This document shows, in pieces, positions 6,453 to 17,547 of a DNA stretch of 32,567 nucleotides (position 1 is its first letter; every line of letters starts with the position of its first letter). The notes under the pieces are model-generated. The model saw nothing but the letters and a program-made list of their open reading frames with translations, was not told where the DNA came from and did not search any database. Position numbers and translations under genes: made by a program. The stretch is taken from positions 1-32,567 of the forward strand of contig NZ_JBDIAQ010000028.1 of NCBI RefSeq assembly GCF_039812505.1. The letters run 5' to 3'. The DNA is from Intrasporangium_A sp039812505. GTDB taxonomy: Bacteria; Actinomycetota; Actinomycetes; Actinomycetales; Dermatophilaceae.

Positions 6453-8933
6453 ATGGCCCGCCGCACCACGACCGCACCACCGGAGGACTTCGAGGAGAGG
6501 ATCATCGGGATCGACGTCGAGGAGGAGATGCAGCACGCCTTCCTCGAGTACTCCTACTCGGTCATCTACTCCCGGGCCCTGCCCGACGCCCGCGACGGCC
6601 TGAAGCCCGTCCAGCGGCGCATCCTGTACGGGGCCAGCGAGCTGGGCCTGCGACCCGACCGCGGACACGTCAAGAGCCAGCGGATCATCGGCGAGGTGAT
6701 GGGCAAGTACCACCCGCACGGCGACCAGGCGATCTACGACGCGCTCGTGCGGATGGCCCAGCCGTTCACCCTGCGCCTGCCGCTGATCGACGGACACGGC
6801 AACTTCGGCTCCCTCGACGACGGGCCCGCTGCGGCGCGCTACACCGAGGCCCGGCTGGCACCCGCCGCCATGCTGATGGTGTCCGGGCTCGACGAGGACA
6901 CCGTGGACTTCGTCCCCAACTACGACGACACCCAGCTGCAGCCGGGCGTGCTGCCGGCCGCCTACCCGAACCTGCTCGTCAACGGCGCCTCGGGCATCGC
7001 CGTCGGGATGGCCACGAACCTGCCGCCGCACAACCTCGTCGAGGTCGTCGGCGCGGCCCGGCACCTGATCGAGCACCCGGACTGCTCGCTCGAGGACCTG
7101 ATGCGGTTCGTGCCCGGGCCCGACCTGCCCTGCGGGGGCCGGATCGTCGGCCTCGAGGGCATCCGCGACGCCTACCTGACCGGCCGGGGCAGCTTCCGCA
7201 CCCGCGCCACGACCCGCATCGAGTCGGTCACCCCGCGCCGCAAGGGCATCGTGGTGACCGAGCTGCCCTACCTGGTCGGCCCGGAGAAGCTCTTCGAGAA
7301 GATCGGCGACCTGGCCGACAAGAAGCTGCAGGGCATCGCCGCGCTCAAGGACCTGTCAGACCGCAGGAACGGCATGCGGCTGGTCATCGAGGTCAAGAAC
7401 GGCTTCAACCCCGAGGCCGTCCTCGAGCAGCTCTACCGGCTCACCCCGATGGAGGAGAGCTTCGGCATCAACAACGTGGCGCTGGTCGACGGGCAGCCGC
7501 GCACGATGGGCCTGAAGGAGCTCTTGCAGGTCTACGTCGACTTCCGGATCGACGTCGTACGGCGACGCTCGGCCTTCCGGCTGGCCAAGCGTGCCGAGCG
7601 CCTGCACCTGGTCGAGGGACTGCTCGTGGCCATCCTCGACATCGACGAGGCCATCCAGCTGATCCGCTCCTCCGACGACGCGGCCACCGCCCGGGCCCGG
7701 CTGATGGACGTCTTCGACCTGTCCGACGCCCAGGCCACCTACATCCTCGACCTCCAGCTGCGACGGCTGACCAAGTTCTCCCGGATCGAGCTCGAGGCCG
7801 AGAGGGGCCAGCTCGAGCGCGAGATCGAGTCCCTCCGGGCCCTGCTCGAGAACGAGCGGCTGCTGCGCCGGCTGGTCTCCAGCGAGCTCGCGGACGTCGC
7901 GAAGGCCCATGGCACCCCACGGCGCACCGTGCTGCTCGAGAGCTCGGGCACCGCGGCGGCGACGGCCCCGCTCGAGGTCGGCGACGACCCGTGCTGGGTG
8001 CTGTTCAGCTCGACCGGCCTGCTGGCGCGCACCGCGAGCGAGCAGGCCCCGGTCGGCGAGGGTGCCCGGGCCAGGCACGACGCGATCGTCGGTGCGGTGC
8101 CGACCACGGCCCGGGGCGAGTTCGGGCTCGTGACCAGCTCCGGGCGGATGGTGCGGCTGTCGGCGCTCGACCTGCCGGCGCTGCCGCCGACCAACGCGCC
8201 GCCGAGCCTGTCCGGCGGGGCGCCGCTGGCCGCCTACGTCGACCTCGTGGGCGGCGAGGAGCCGGTCACGATCGTGCCGATCGGGCCGGAGGCGCCCGTG
8301 GTCGCGCTGGGCACCGCACAGGGCGTGGTCAAGCGCGTGACGCCCGACGCCCCGAAGGGCACGTCCTGGGAGGTGATCGCCCTCAAGGACGGCGACCGCG
8401 TCATCGGTGCCGGGGCCGCCGGCGACGACGCGCTCGACCTGGTCTTCGTCACCAGCGACGCCCAGCTGCTGCGGTTCGGTGCGGGGGCCGTGCGCCCCCA
8501 GGGACGCGCCGCGAGCGGGATGGCCGGAGTGCGCCTGTCGCCGGGTGCCGAGGCCGTCTTCTTCGGTGTCGTCGACCCGCGGCACGAGGCGGCGGTGGTC
8601 ACCTCGGCCGGGTCCACCGCCGCCCTGCCCGGCACCGAGGGCGGCTCGCTGAAGGTGACGCGGTACGCCGAGTACCCGGCCAAGGGGCGCGCGACCGGCG
8701 GCGTGCGGTGCCACCGGTTCCTCAAGGGCGAGGACGTGCTCGTGCTCGCCCACGCCGGCAACACCCCGCTGCGGGCCAGCGCGGCGGCCGGAGTGGCCGT
8801 CGAGCTGCCGGCCGCGGACGGGCGGCGGGACGGCTCGGGCACCCCGATGACGCAGGTGATCGACCGGATCGCCGCGAACGTCGCCGTGCTGGCCGACCGG
8901 CCGGATCAGCCGGTGACCTCCTCGGGCCGGTAG
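6453..8933 (+). CDS. parC: DNA topoisomerase IV subunit A (ParC/GyrA family)
   Basis: An 826-aa type IIA topoisomerase A subunit that cuts and rejoins DNA together with a ParE/GyrB partner, which is not in the window. The breakage-reunion domain starts near residue 35 (YSYSVIYSRALPDARDGLKPVQRRIL). The catalytic tyrosine is Y130 (AARYTEARL). The quinolone-region motif is HPHGDQAIYDA (87-97), with Gln92 where E. coli GyrA has Ser83 and Asp96 at the Asp87 position. The C-terminal region has beta-pinwheel blades but I see no QRRGGKG GyrA-box, which favours ParC over GyrA. GAGGAG at about 6436-6441 is a somewhat distant Shine-Dalgarno for the ATG at 6453. The last 28 bp overlap the 3' end of pyk on the other strand. 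Confidence 0.9.
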   Translation: MARRTTTAPPEDFEERIIGIDVEEEMQHAFLEYSYSVIYSRALPDARDGLKPVQRRILYGASELGLRPDRGHVKSQRIIGEVMGKYHPHGDQAIYDALVRMAQPFTLRLPLIDGHGNFGSLDDGPAAARYTEARLAPAAMLMVSGLDEDTVDFVPNYDDTQLQPGVLPAAYPNLLVNGASGIAVGMATNLPPHNLVEVVGAARHLIEHPDCSLEDLMRFVPGPDLPCGGRIVGLEGIRDAYLTGRGSFRTRATTRIESVTPRRKGIVVTELPYLVGPEKLFEKIGDLADKKLQGIAALKDLSDRRNGMRLVIEVKNGFNPEAVLEQLYRLTPMEESFGINNVALVDGQPRTMGLKELLQVYVDFRIDVVRRRSAFRLAKRAERLHLVEGLLVAILDIDEAIQLIRSSDDAATARARLMDVFDLSDAQATYILDLQLRRLTKFSRIELEAERGQLEREIESLRALLENERLLRRLVSSELADVAKAHGTPRRTVLLESSGTAAATAPLEVGDDPCWVLFSSTGLLARTASEQAPVGEGARARHDAIVGAVPTTARGEFGLVTSSGRMVRLSALDLPALPPTNAPPSLSGGAPLAAYVDLVGGEEPVTIVPIGPEAPVVALGTAQGVVKRVTPDAPKGTSWEVIALKDGDRVIGAGAAGDDALDLVFVTSDAQLLRFGAGAVRPQGRAASGMAGVRLSPGAEAVFFGVVDPRHEAAVVTSAGSTAALPGTEGGSLKVTRYAEYPAKGRATGGVRCHRFLKGEDVLVLAHAGNTPLRASAAAGVAVELPAADGRRDGSGTPMTQVIDRIAANVAVLADRPDQPVTSSGR

Positions 8934-10363
8934 GCCGGGGCCCGGCGGTGCACGGCGTCGCCGACCCGGTGCACGCGCAGGGCGTTCGTCGAGCCGGGGA
9001 TGCCCGGTGGTGACCCGGCCACGATCAGCACGCGGTCGCCCTCCGCGACGCGCCCCTCGGGGATCAGGGCCAGGTCGACCTGCATCGCGAACTGGTCGGT
9101 GTGCCACATCCGGCTCACCAGGTAGGTCTGCATGCCCCACACCAGCGCGAGGCGCGACCGGGTCCGGGGCTCGGAGGTGAAGGCCAGCATCGGCAGCCGG
9201 GGGCGCAGCCGCGCCATCCGCATCGCGGAACCGCCGGTCTCGGTGAAGGTGATCAGGAAGCGCGCCTCGACGGACTCGCCGATCTCGACGGCGGCCTTGC
9301 AGACGGCGCCGCCCACCGTGACCGGAGTGCGGTCGATCTGGGCGATCCGGTCGTACCCGTGCACCTCGGTGAACTCGATGATGCGCGCCATCGTGGTGAC
9401 CGACTCGACCGGCCACGCCCCGACCGAGGTCTCCCCCGACAGCATCACCGCGTCGGCCCCGTCCAGCACCGCGTTGGCCGCGTCGGAGGCCTCGGCCCGG
9501 GTCGGGCGGGGGTTCTCGACCATCGACTCGAGCACCTGGGTGGCGACGATGACCGGCTTGGCGGCGACCCGGCACAGCTCGACCGCGCGCTTCTGGACGA
9601 GCGGGACCTCCTCGAGCGGCATCTCGACACCGAGGTCGCCCCGGGCGATCATGATCCCGTCGAAGGCCTCGATGATCTCGTCGAGGTTCGCCACGGCCTG
9701 CGGCTTCTCGATCTTGGCGATGACCGGCAGCCGCTGACCGAACTCGTCCATGATCTCGTGCACGTCCGAGATGTCGGCCGCCGAGCGCACGAAGGACAGG
9801 GCCACCCAGTCGACCCCGAGGCGCAGGGCGAAGCGGAGGTCGTCGCGGTCCTTCTCCGAGAGCGCCGGCACGCTGACGGCCACCCCGGGAAGGTTGATCC
9901 CCTTGTTGTCCGACACCACCCCGCCCACCACCGTCTCGGTGACGACGTCGGTGTCGTCGACCTCGACCGCGCGCAGGGTCACCTTGCCGTCGTCGATGAG
10001 CAGGATGTCGCCGGGGCGCACGTCGGCGGGCAGCCCGGCGTACGTCGTGCCCACCTCCTTCTCGGAGCCCTCGACCTCGCGGGTCGTGATGGTGAACCGC
10101 TGCCCGGGGCGCAGGTGGACCGGACCGGCCGCGAACCGCCCGGTCCGGATCTTGGGACCCTGCAGGTCGGCGAGCAGGCCGACCGCGCGGTGCGAGGCGT
10201 CACCGGCCTCGCGGACCGCCCGGCAGACCTTCTCGTGGTCCGCGTGGTTGCCGTGCGAGAGGTTGAGCCGGGCCACGTCCATGCCCGCGTCGACGAGCGC
10301 CCGCAGCCGCTCCGGCGAGGAGGTCATCGGGCCGATGGTGCAGACGATCTTGGCGCGGCGCAT
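8906..10363 (-). CDS. pyk: Pyruvate kinase
   Basis: A 485-aa enzyme converting phosphoenolpyruvate and ADP to pyruvate and ATP in glycolysis. It shows canonical active-site residues R32, N34 and S36 (ARLNLSHG), ADLQGPKIRTG (about 66-75), the catalytic lysine in IAKIEKPQAV (about 217-226) and the metal-binding region MIARGDLGVEMP (about 242-253). ATQVLESM and MLSGETSVGAWP follow, and a C-terminal allosteric domain completes it. Length and domain order (TIM barrel with inserted B domain, then C domain) are complete. The ATG at 10363 lies 6 nt after a perfect TANNNT hexamer (TAGTCT), suggesting a leaderless mRNA. It lies downstream of gltD in the same direction but probably has its own promoter. 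Its 3' end overlaps parC by 28 bp. Confidence 0.96.
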   Translation of the reverse strand: MRRAKIVCTIGPMTSSPERLRALVDAGMDVARLNLSHGNHADHEKVCRAVREAGDASHRAVGLLADLQGPKIRTGRFAAGPVHLRPGQRFTITTREVEGSEKEVGTTYAGLPADVRPGDILLIDDGKVTLRAVEVDDTDVVTETVVGGVVSDNKGINLPGVAVSVPALSEKDRDDLRFALRLGVDWVALSFVRSAADISDVHEIMDEFGQRLPVIAKIEKPQAVANLDEIIEAFDGIMIARGDLGVEMPLEEVPLVQKRAVELCRVAAKPVIVATQVLESMVENPRPTRAEASDAANAVLDGADAVMLSGETSVGAWPVESVTTMARIIEFTEVHGYDRIAQIDRTPVTVGGAVCKAAVEIGESVEARFLITFTETGGSAMRMARLRPRLPMLAFTSEPRTRSRLALVWGMQTYLVSRMWHTDQFAMQVDLALIPEGRVAEGDRVLIVAGSPPGIPGSTNALRVHRVGDAVHRRAPAYRPEEVTG

Positions 10364-10369
10364 GTGCCA

Positions 10370-10375
10370 AGACTA
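10370..10375 (-). promoter_or_regulatory. Candidate -10 element of pyk
   Basis: TAGTCT on the minus strand fits the actinobacterial -10 consensus TANNNT and is followed by exactly 6 nt before the pyk ATG. That spacing puts the expected transcription start at or next to the start codon. No Shine-Dalgarno sequence is present in the interval. Confidence 0.6.
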
Positions 10376-10410
10376 TTCGTACCGATGCTCCACTCGTGAC
10401 CCCGCACACA

Positions 10411-10437
10411 CCCTCGCGGGTCACCTGCCGGCGAGGG
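10411..10437 (-). terminator. Hairpin after gltD, candidate terminator
   Basis: A perfect 7-bp inverted repeat (CCCTCGC at 10411-10417, GCGAGGG at 10431-10437) with a 13-nt loop begins 8 bp past the gltD stop. There is no U-tract, which is usual for actinobacterial terminators. It sits between gltD and the pyk promoter, so it could end the gltBD transcript. Confidence 0.4.
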
Positions 10438-10444
10438 GCCCGGG

Positions 10445-11894
<1,450 letters not shown>

Positions 11895-11902
<8 letters not shown>

Positions 11903-14900
11903 GGGATGCCTCCAGGATGCGGTGCCACACCTCGGTGCCGTCGACGTCGAGGTCGTCGGTGGCCGCGGCGGCACGGACGTCGAGGACCCGCTGGTACGCG
12001 GTGGGCAGCACGAGCGTGAAGCGGTGCCTCGTCTCGTCCCAGTCGTCCAGCAGCCGCCGGGCCACCGCGGAGTCGGTCTGCTCGAGGTGCTGGCGCAGCA
12101 GGTCGCGCACCGTGGCCTCGTCGTCGGTCCGCAGCGGCAGCAGCTGGACGAGCTCGGGGTTGACCCGGTCCGGGCGCAGGTCGAGGACGTAGCCGACGCC
12201 GCCGGACATGCCGGCCGCGAGGTTGCGGCCGGTCGGCCCGATGATGACGGCGACGCCGCCGGTCATGTACTCGAGTCCGTGGTCGCCGACCCCCTCGACG
12301 ACGGCCGTCGCGCCGGAGTTGCGCACGCAGAAGCGCTCGCCGACCCGGCCCCGCAGGAACAGCCGGCCACCGGTCGCGCCGTAGCCGATGACGTTGCCGG
12401 CGATGACGTTGTCCTCGGCCACGAGGGTCGCGGCGGGGTCGGGCCGGATCACGATCCGGCCCCCGGACAAGCCCTTGGCGACGTAGTCGTTGGCGTCTCC
12501 GAGCAGCCGCAGCGTGATCCCGCGCGGGAGGAACGCCCCGAAGGACTGGCCCGCGGTGCCGGTCATCGTCACCTCGATCGTGCCGTCGGCCAGGCCGTCG
12601 GGGTGTGCCTTGGTGACCTGGTGGCCGAGCATGGTGCCGACCGTGCGGTTGACGTTTCGGACCGCGATCTCGGTGCGCACCTGCTCGCCGCCCTCGATGG
12701 CGGGCAGCGCCCGGGCGATCAGCTCGTTGTCCAGCGCCTTGTCAAGACCGTGCTCCTGACCGGTCGACTGGTGCAGGGTGCCGCCGCTCGGGTTGGCCGC
12801 GACGGTGAGGATCGGCGTCAGGTCGAGCCCCGACGCCTTCCAGTGGGTGATCGCCTTGTCGAGGTCGAGGCTGTCGACCTGGCCGACGGCCTCCCGGATG
12901 GACCGGAAGCCGAGCGCCGCCAGGTGCTCGCGGACCTCCTCGGCGACGTACTCGAAGAAGGTCTCGACGAACTCGGGCCGACCGCTGAACCGGGCCCGCA
13001 GCTCCGGGTTCTGCGTGGCCACCCCGACCGGGCAGGTGTCCAGGTGGCAGACCCGCATCATGATGCACCCGGAGACGACCAGTGGCGCGGTGGCGAAGCC
13101 GAACTCCTCGGCACCGAGCAGCGCCGCGACGACGACGTCGCGGCCGGTCTTCAGCTGGCCGTCGGCCTGCACGACGATGCGGTCGCGCAGGCCGTTGACC
13201 ACGAGCGTCTGCTGGGCCTCGGCCAGGCCCAGCTCCCACGGCGCACCGGCGTGCTTGAGCGAGGTCAGCGGCGAGGCTCCGGTACCGCCGTCGTGGCCCG
13301 AGATCAGCACCACGTCGGCGTGCGCCTTCGAGACCCCGGCCGCGACGGTGCCCACGCCGATCTCGGCGACGAGCTTGACGTGGATCCGCGCCGCGGGGTT
13401 CGCGTTCTTCAGGTCGTGGATGAGCTGGGCCAGGTCCTCGATGGAGTAGATGTCGTGGTGCGGCGGCGGCGAGATGAGCCCCACCCCCGGTGTCGAGTGG
13501 CGGGTGCGGGCGATCCAGGGGTAGACCTTGTTTCCGGGCAGCTGGCCCCCCTCGCCCGGCTTGGCGCCCTGGGCCATCTTGATCTGCAAGTCGTCGGCCT
13601 GGGTGAGGTAGAGGCTGGTGACCCCGAACCGGCCCGAGGCGACCTGCTTGATGGCCGAACGTCTGGCGGGGTCGAGCAGCCGGTCGGGGTCCTCGCCGCC
13701 CTCGCCGGTGTTGGACTTGGCACCGAGCCGGTTCATCGCGACGGCCAGGGTCTCGTGCGCCTCCTGCGAGATCGAGCCGTAGCTCATCGCACCGGTGCTG
13801 AAGCGACGCACGATCTCGCCGACCGGCTCGACCTCCTCGAGCGGCACGGGCAGCCGCCCGGTGACACCCGGCGGCTTGAAGGACATCAGGCCGCGCAGGG
13901 TCATCAGGCGCGCGGACTGGTCGTCGATCCGCTGCGTGTACTGCTTGAAGATCCCGTACTGGCGGGTGCGGGTCGAGTGCTGCAGGCGGAAGACGGTCTC
14001 GGGGTCGAACAGGTGCGGCTCGCCCTCGCGGCGCCACTGGTACTCGCCGCCCACCTCGAGCACCCGGTGCGCCTGCTGGACCCCCTCGGGCGGGTAGGCC
14101 CGCGCGTGCCGGGCCGCGGTCTCGGCGGCGATCACCTCGAGCCCCACCCCGCCGAGCTGGGAGACGGTGCCGGTGAAGTACCGGCCGACGAGGTCCTGGG
14201 ACAGCCCGATCGCCTCGAAGACCTGCGCACCGCGGTAGGAGGCCACGGTGGAGATGCCCATCTTCGACATGACCTTCAGCACGCCCTTGCCGAGGGCCTT
14301 GATCAGGTTGTGGACCGCCTGCTCCGGGGTCACACCGTCGATGTGCCCGGCGCGCGCGAGGTCCTCGACGGTCTCCATGGCCAGGTAGGGGTTGACGGCC
14401 GCGGCGCCGTAGCCGACGAGCAGTGCGACGTGGTGCACCTCGCGCACGTCGCCCGCCTCCACGAGCAGGCCCACCTGGGTGCGGGTCTTCTCGCGGATCA
14501 GGTGGTGGTGCACGGCCGCGGTGAGCAGCAGCGAGGGTATCGGGGCCAGGTCGCGGCCGGAGTCGCGGTCCGAGAGCACGACGAAGCGGGCCCCCCGCCG
14601 GATCGCCTCCGAGACCTCGGCGAAGATCTCGTCCAGGCGTGCGCGCATCGCGGCCGAGCCGGCGGTGACGTCGTAGAGCCCGCGCACCACGTGGGTCGCG
14701 TAGCCGGGCCGGTCCCCGTCGGCGTTGATGTGCACGATCTTGGCCAGCTCGTCGTTGTCGATGACCGGGAAGTCGAGCACGATCTGCCGGGCGTGGGCCG
14801 GCGAGGCGGACAGGGCGTTGCCCTCGGGGCCGATCGTCGTCGAGAGCGAGGTGACCAGCTCCTCGCGGATGGCGTCCAGGGGCGGGTTGGTCACCTGGGC

Positions 14901-16451
14901 GAACAGCTGGGTGAAGTAGTCGAACAGCAGCCGCGGCCGCGAGGACAGCGCGGCCAGCGGGGTGTCGGTCCCCATCGAGCCGATCGCCTCGGCGCCCGAG
15001 CGGGCCATCGGGGTCAGCAGGACGCGCAGCTCCTCGGTGGTGTATCCGAAGGTCTGCTGGCGGCGGGCCACGGAGGAGGCGGTGTGCACGACGTGCTCCC
15101 GCTCGGGCAGGTCCTCGAGCCGGATCAGGCCGGCGCGCAGCCAGTCCTGGTAGGGCTGCAGCCCGGCCAGCTGGGACTTGATCTCGTCGTCGGAGACGAT
15201 CCGGCCGTGCTCGGTGTCGACCAGGAACATCCGGCCCGGCTGCAGCCGGCCCCGCCGGACCACCGTGGCCGGGTCGAGGGCCAGGACCCCCGACTCGGAG
15301 GCGAGCACGACCAGCCCGTCGTCGGTGACGGCATACCGGCCGGGCCGCAGCCCGTTGCGGTCGAGCACCGCGCCGATGAGCGTGCCGTCGGTGAAGGTGA
15401 CGTTGGCCGGCCCGTCCCAGGGCTCCATGAAGCTCGCGTGGAACTCGTAGAAGGCCCGGCGGGCCGGGTCCATCGAGGCGTTGTTCTCCCACGCCTCGGG
15501 GATCATCATCAGCACCGCGTGCGGCAGCGAGCGGCCCCCGAGGTGCAGCAGCTCGAGCACCTCGTCGAAGCTCGCGGAGTCGGAGCCGCCGGGGGTGCAG
15601 ATCGGGAAGATCCGCTCGAGGTCGCCCGGGATGATGTCCGAGGTGAGCAGGCTCTCGCGGGCGCGCATCCAGTTGCGGTTGCCGCGCACGGTGTTGATCT
15701 CCCCGTTGTGCGCGATGAGCCGGTAGGGGTGCGCGAGGGGCCAGGACGGGAAGGTGTTGGTCGAGAACCGGGAGTGGACCAGGGCCAGCTGGGTCGCGAA
15801 GCGTGAGTCGCCGAGGTCGGGGAAGAAGGGCTCGAGCTGTCCGGTCGTCAGCATGCCCTTGTAGACCAGCGTGCGGCTCGAGAAGGACGCGAAGTACACG
15901 TCGGTGTCGCGTTCGGCCCGCTTGCGCAGGCAGAAGGCGAGCCGGTCCAGCCCGAGGCTGACCGCGCGACCGATCCGGGACGAGACGAACAGCTGCTCGA
16001 AGTGCGGCATGCAGGCCCGGGACGCCTCGCCGACGAGCTCCGGGGCGACCGGCACCTCGCGCCAGCCGAGGACCGTGAGGTTCTCGGCGGTCGCGAGCTG
16101 CTCGATGCGTTCCTTGACCGCGGCGCGCTCCTGCGGGTCGGTGGGCAGGAAGGCCAGCCCGACGGCATACGCCCCCGCGTTGGGCAGCGCGAAGGGCACC
16201 ACGGAGCGAAGGAAGTGGTCGGGGACCTGGGTGAGGATGCCCGCGCCGTCGCCGACGCAGGGGTCGGCGCCGGTGGCGCCGCGGTGGTCCAGGTTGCGCA
16301 GGGCGGTGAGGGCGTGCTGGACGATGTCGTGGCCGGCGGTGCCGCGCATGGTGGCGACGAAGGCGACCCCGCAGGCGTCGTGCTCGTTCTCGCGCCGGTA
16401 GAGGCCGAAGTCCTCCGGATGCGCGCTGAAGCGTCGGTCAAGCGGCGTCAT
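11895..16451 (-). CDS. gltB: Glutamate synthase (NADPH) large subunit
   Basis: A 1518-aa alpha subunit that makes two glutamates from glutamine and 2-oxoglutarate. A short propeptide precedes Cys27 (ENEHDACGVAF), the N-terminal nucleophile of the class II glutamine amidotransferase domain (about 27-430). A central domain and the FMN-binding synthase barrel (about 850-1230; MAQGAKPGEGGQLPG, SGHDGGTGASPL) follow. The 3Fe-4S cysteines are in CIMMRVCHLDTC (about 1130), and a GXGXG beta-helix domain closes the protein. An in-frame GTG lies two codons upstream, but AAGGAC fits the ATG at 16451 better. It starts a unit separate from lgt, with a 160-bp gap holding a candidate -10, and gltD is coupled downstream. 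Confidence 0.97.
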
Positions 16452-16469
16452 GGGCACCGTCCTTTTCGA

Positions 16470-16490
16470 ATCGTCCCTGGATCGTCCCTG
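16470..16490 (-). repeat. Short direct repeat in gltB 5' leader
   Basis: Two copies of the 10-mer CAGGGACGAT (minus strand), separated by one base, lie about 20 nt upstream of the gltB start codon and just before the Shine-Dalgarno region. The role is unknown. They could be a protein-binding half-site pair or a neutral duplication. Confidence 0.6.
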
Positions 16491-16538
16491 TCGATGTCGG
16501 CGGTGTGGACGGCGTCGGCCACGGTGAGGTGTGGCGCA

Positions 16539-16544
16539 AGGCTA
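16539..16544 (-). promoter_or_regulatory. Candidate -10 element of gltBD
   Basis: TAGCCT on the minus strand matches TANNNT in the 160-bp lgt-gltB spacer, about 88 bp upstream of the gltB ATG. It would give a leader of about 80 nt carrying the direct repeat. I see no convincing -35 box. No other feature was recognised in this spacer. Confidence 0.35.
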
Positions 16545-16611
16545 CTCCCGCAGCGCCCGGTCCCGAACGAGGTCACCGGACGTTTTTGCATCCTGAGATG
16601 GCCTCGCCGGC

Positions 16612-17547
16612 TCAGCCCGGGCCGTCGCGGTCGGCCGGTGCCGAGGTCTGTTCGTGGGTGTCGCCCGTGCCCGTGCCCCCGGGCCCACCGGGCGGCGCCG
16701 CTCGGCCGAACCGGACCCACAGCAGCAGCCCGACGAGGAAGACCAGGATCGAGACCCAGGTGTTGACGCGCTGCCCGAGGATGTGGTTGGCCGCGTCGCT
16801 GCGCATGTTCTCGATGACGATCCGCCCGATCGGATAGCCCATGACGTAGGCCGCGAAGGTCTGCCCGGCCGCGAGCCGCCGGTGCCGCTCGAGCCAGAGG
16901 AGCGCGAACACGAGCAGGACGCACCAGATGGACTCGTAGAGGAAGGTCGGGTGGAAGTAGCCCTTGACGATCGGGTTGCCGGCCGAGTCGGTCACGGCAT
17001 GCCCGAGCGCCTGGTCCCACTCGTAGACCTTCAGCCGCCACGGCAGCGTGGTGGGACCGCCGTAGATCTCGTTGTTGAAGTAGTTGCCGAACCGGCCCAT
17101 GGCCTGGGCGACCAGCACGCCGGGGGCGGCCGCGTCGACGAAGGCGGTGAAGGTGACCCCGTGGCGCCGGCAGCCGATCCACACGCCGAACGCGCCCAGC
17201 GCGATGGCCCCCCAGATGCCGAGCCCACCGTTCCAGATCGCGAAGGCGTCCATCGGGTGCCCGCCCGGGCCGAAGTACGGCTGCGGGGTGGTGATCAGGT
17301 GGTAGATCCGCCCGCCGACGATCCCGAACGGCACGGCCCATGCGCTGATGTCGAGCGCCACGCCCTTGCGGGCCCCGCCGGCCACGAGCCGACGGTCGGT
17401 CCACCACACGGCCACGACGATCCCGGCGAGGATGCACAGCGCGTAGGCCCGGATCGGGACGGGCCCGAGGTACCACACGGCCTGGGTCGGTGACGGGATG
17501 TACGCCACGGGCGAGGCCAGCGTCGGTATGCCGCTCACCGCGCTCAC
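16612..17547 (-). CDS. lgt: Prolipoprotein diacylglyceryl transferase
   Basis: A 311-aa integral membrane enzyme that transfers diacylglycerol from phosphatidylglycerol to the lipobox cysteine of prelipoproteins. GGRIYHLI (about 78-85) holds the conserved Arg/His pair. The family signature GRFGNYFNNEIYG lies at 151-163, and MGYPIGRIVIENMRSD lies further down. About seven hydrophobic segments are visible. The C-terminus is a Pro/Gly-rich hydrophilic tail, typical in actinobacteria. GGAGGGG, 7 nt upstream, selects the GTG at 17547, which overlaps the trpA stop as GTGA, so lgt is coupled to trpA. The trpA-lgt order is common in actinomycetes. It is the last gene of the trp run. Confidence 0.95.
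   Translation of the reverse strand: MSAVSGIPTLASPVAYIPSPTQAVWYLGPVPIRAYALCILAGIVVAVWWTDRRLVAGGARKGVALDISAWAVPFGIVGGRIYHLITTPQPYFGPGGHPMDAFAIWNGGLGIWGAIALGAFGVWIGCRRHGVTFTAFVDAAAPGVLVAQAMGRFGNYFNNEIYGGPTTLPWRLKVYEWDQALGHAVTDSAGNPIVKGYFHPTFLYESIWCVLLVFALLWLERHRRLAAGQTFAAYVMGYPIGRIVIENMRSDAANHILGQRVNTWVSILVFLVGLLLWVRFGRAAPPGGPGGTGTGDTHEQTSAPADRDGPG

Noticed and set aside
6416..9013. 865-codon plus-strand frame overlapping parC
   Set aside because: Out-of-frame shadow of parC; the parC frame carries the catalytic tyrosine and topoisomerase motifs.
12742..15492. Long minus-strand alternative frame inside gltB
   Set aside because: Arg/Pro/Gly/Ala-rich out-of-frame translation within a gene whose own frame has all glutamate synthase motifs.
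16540..16600. Possible GlnR-type site (GTGAC/GTCAC and GAAC elements) upstream of gltB
   Set aside because: Half-site spacing does not fit the GTNAC-n6-GNAAC pattern, so I do not call it.
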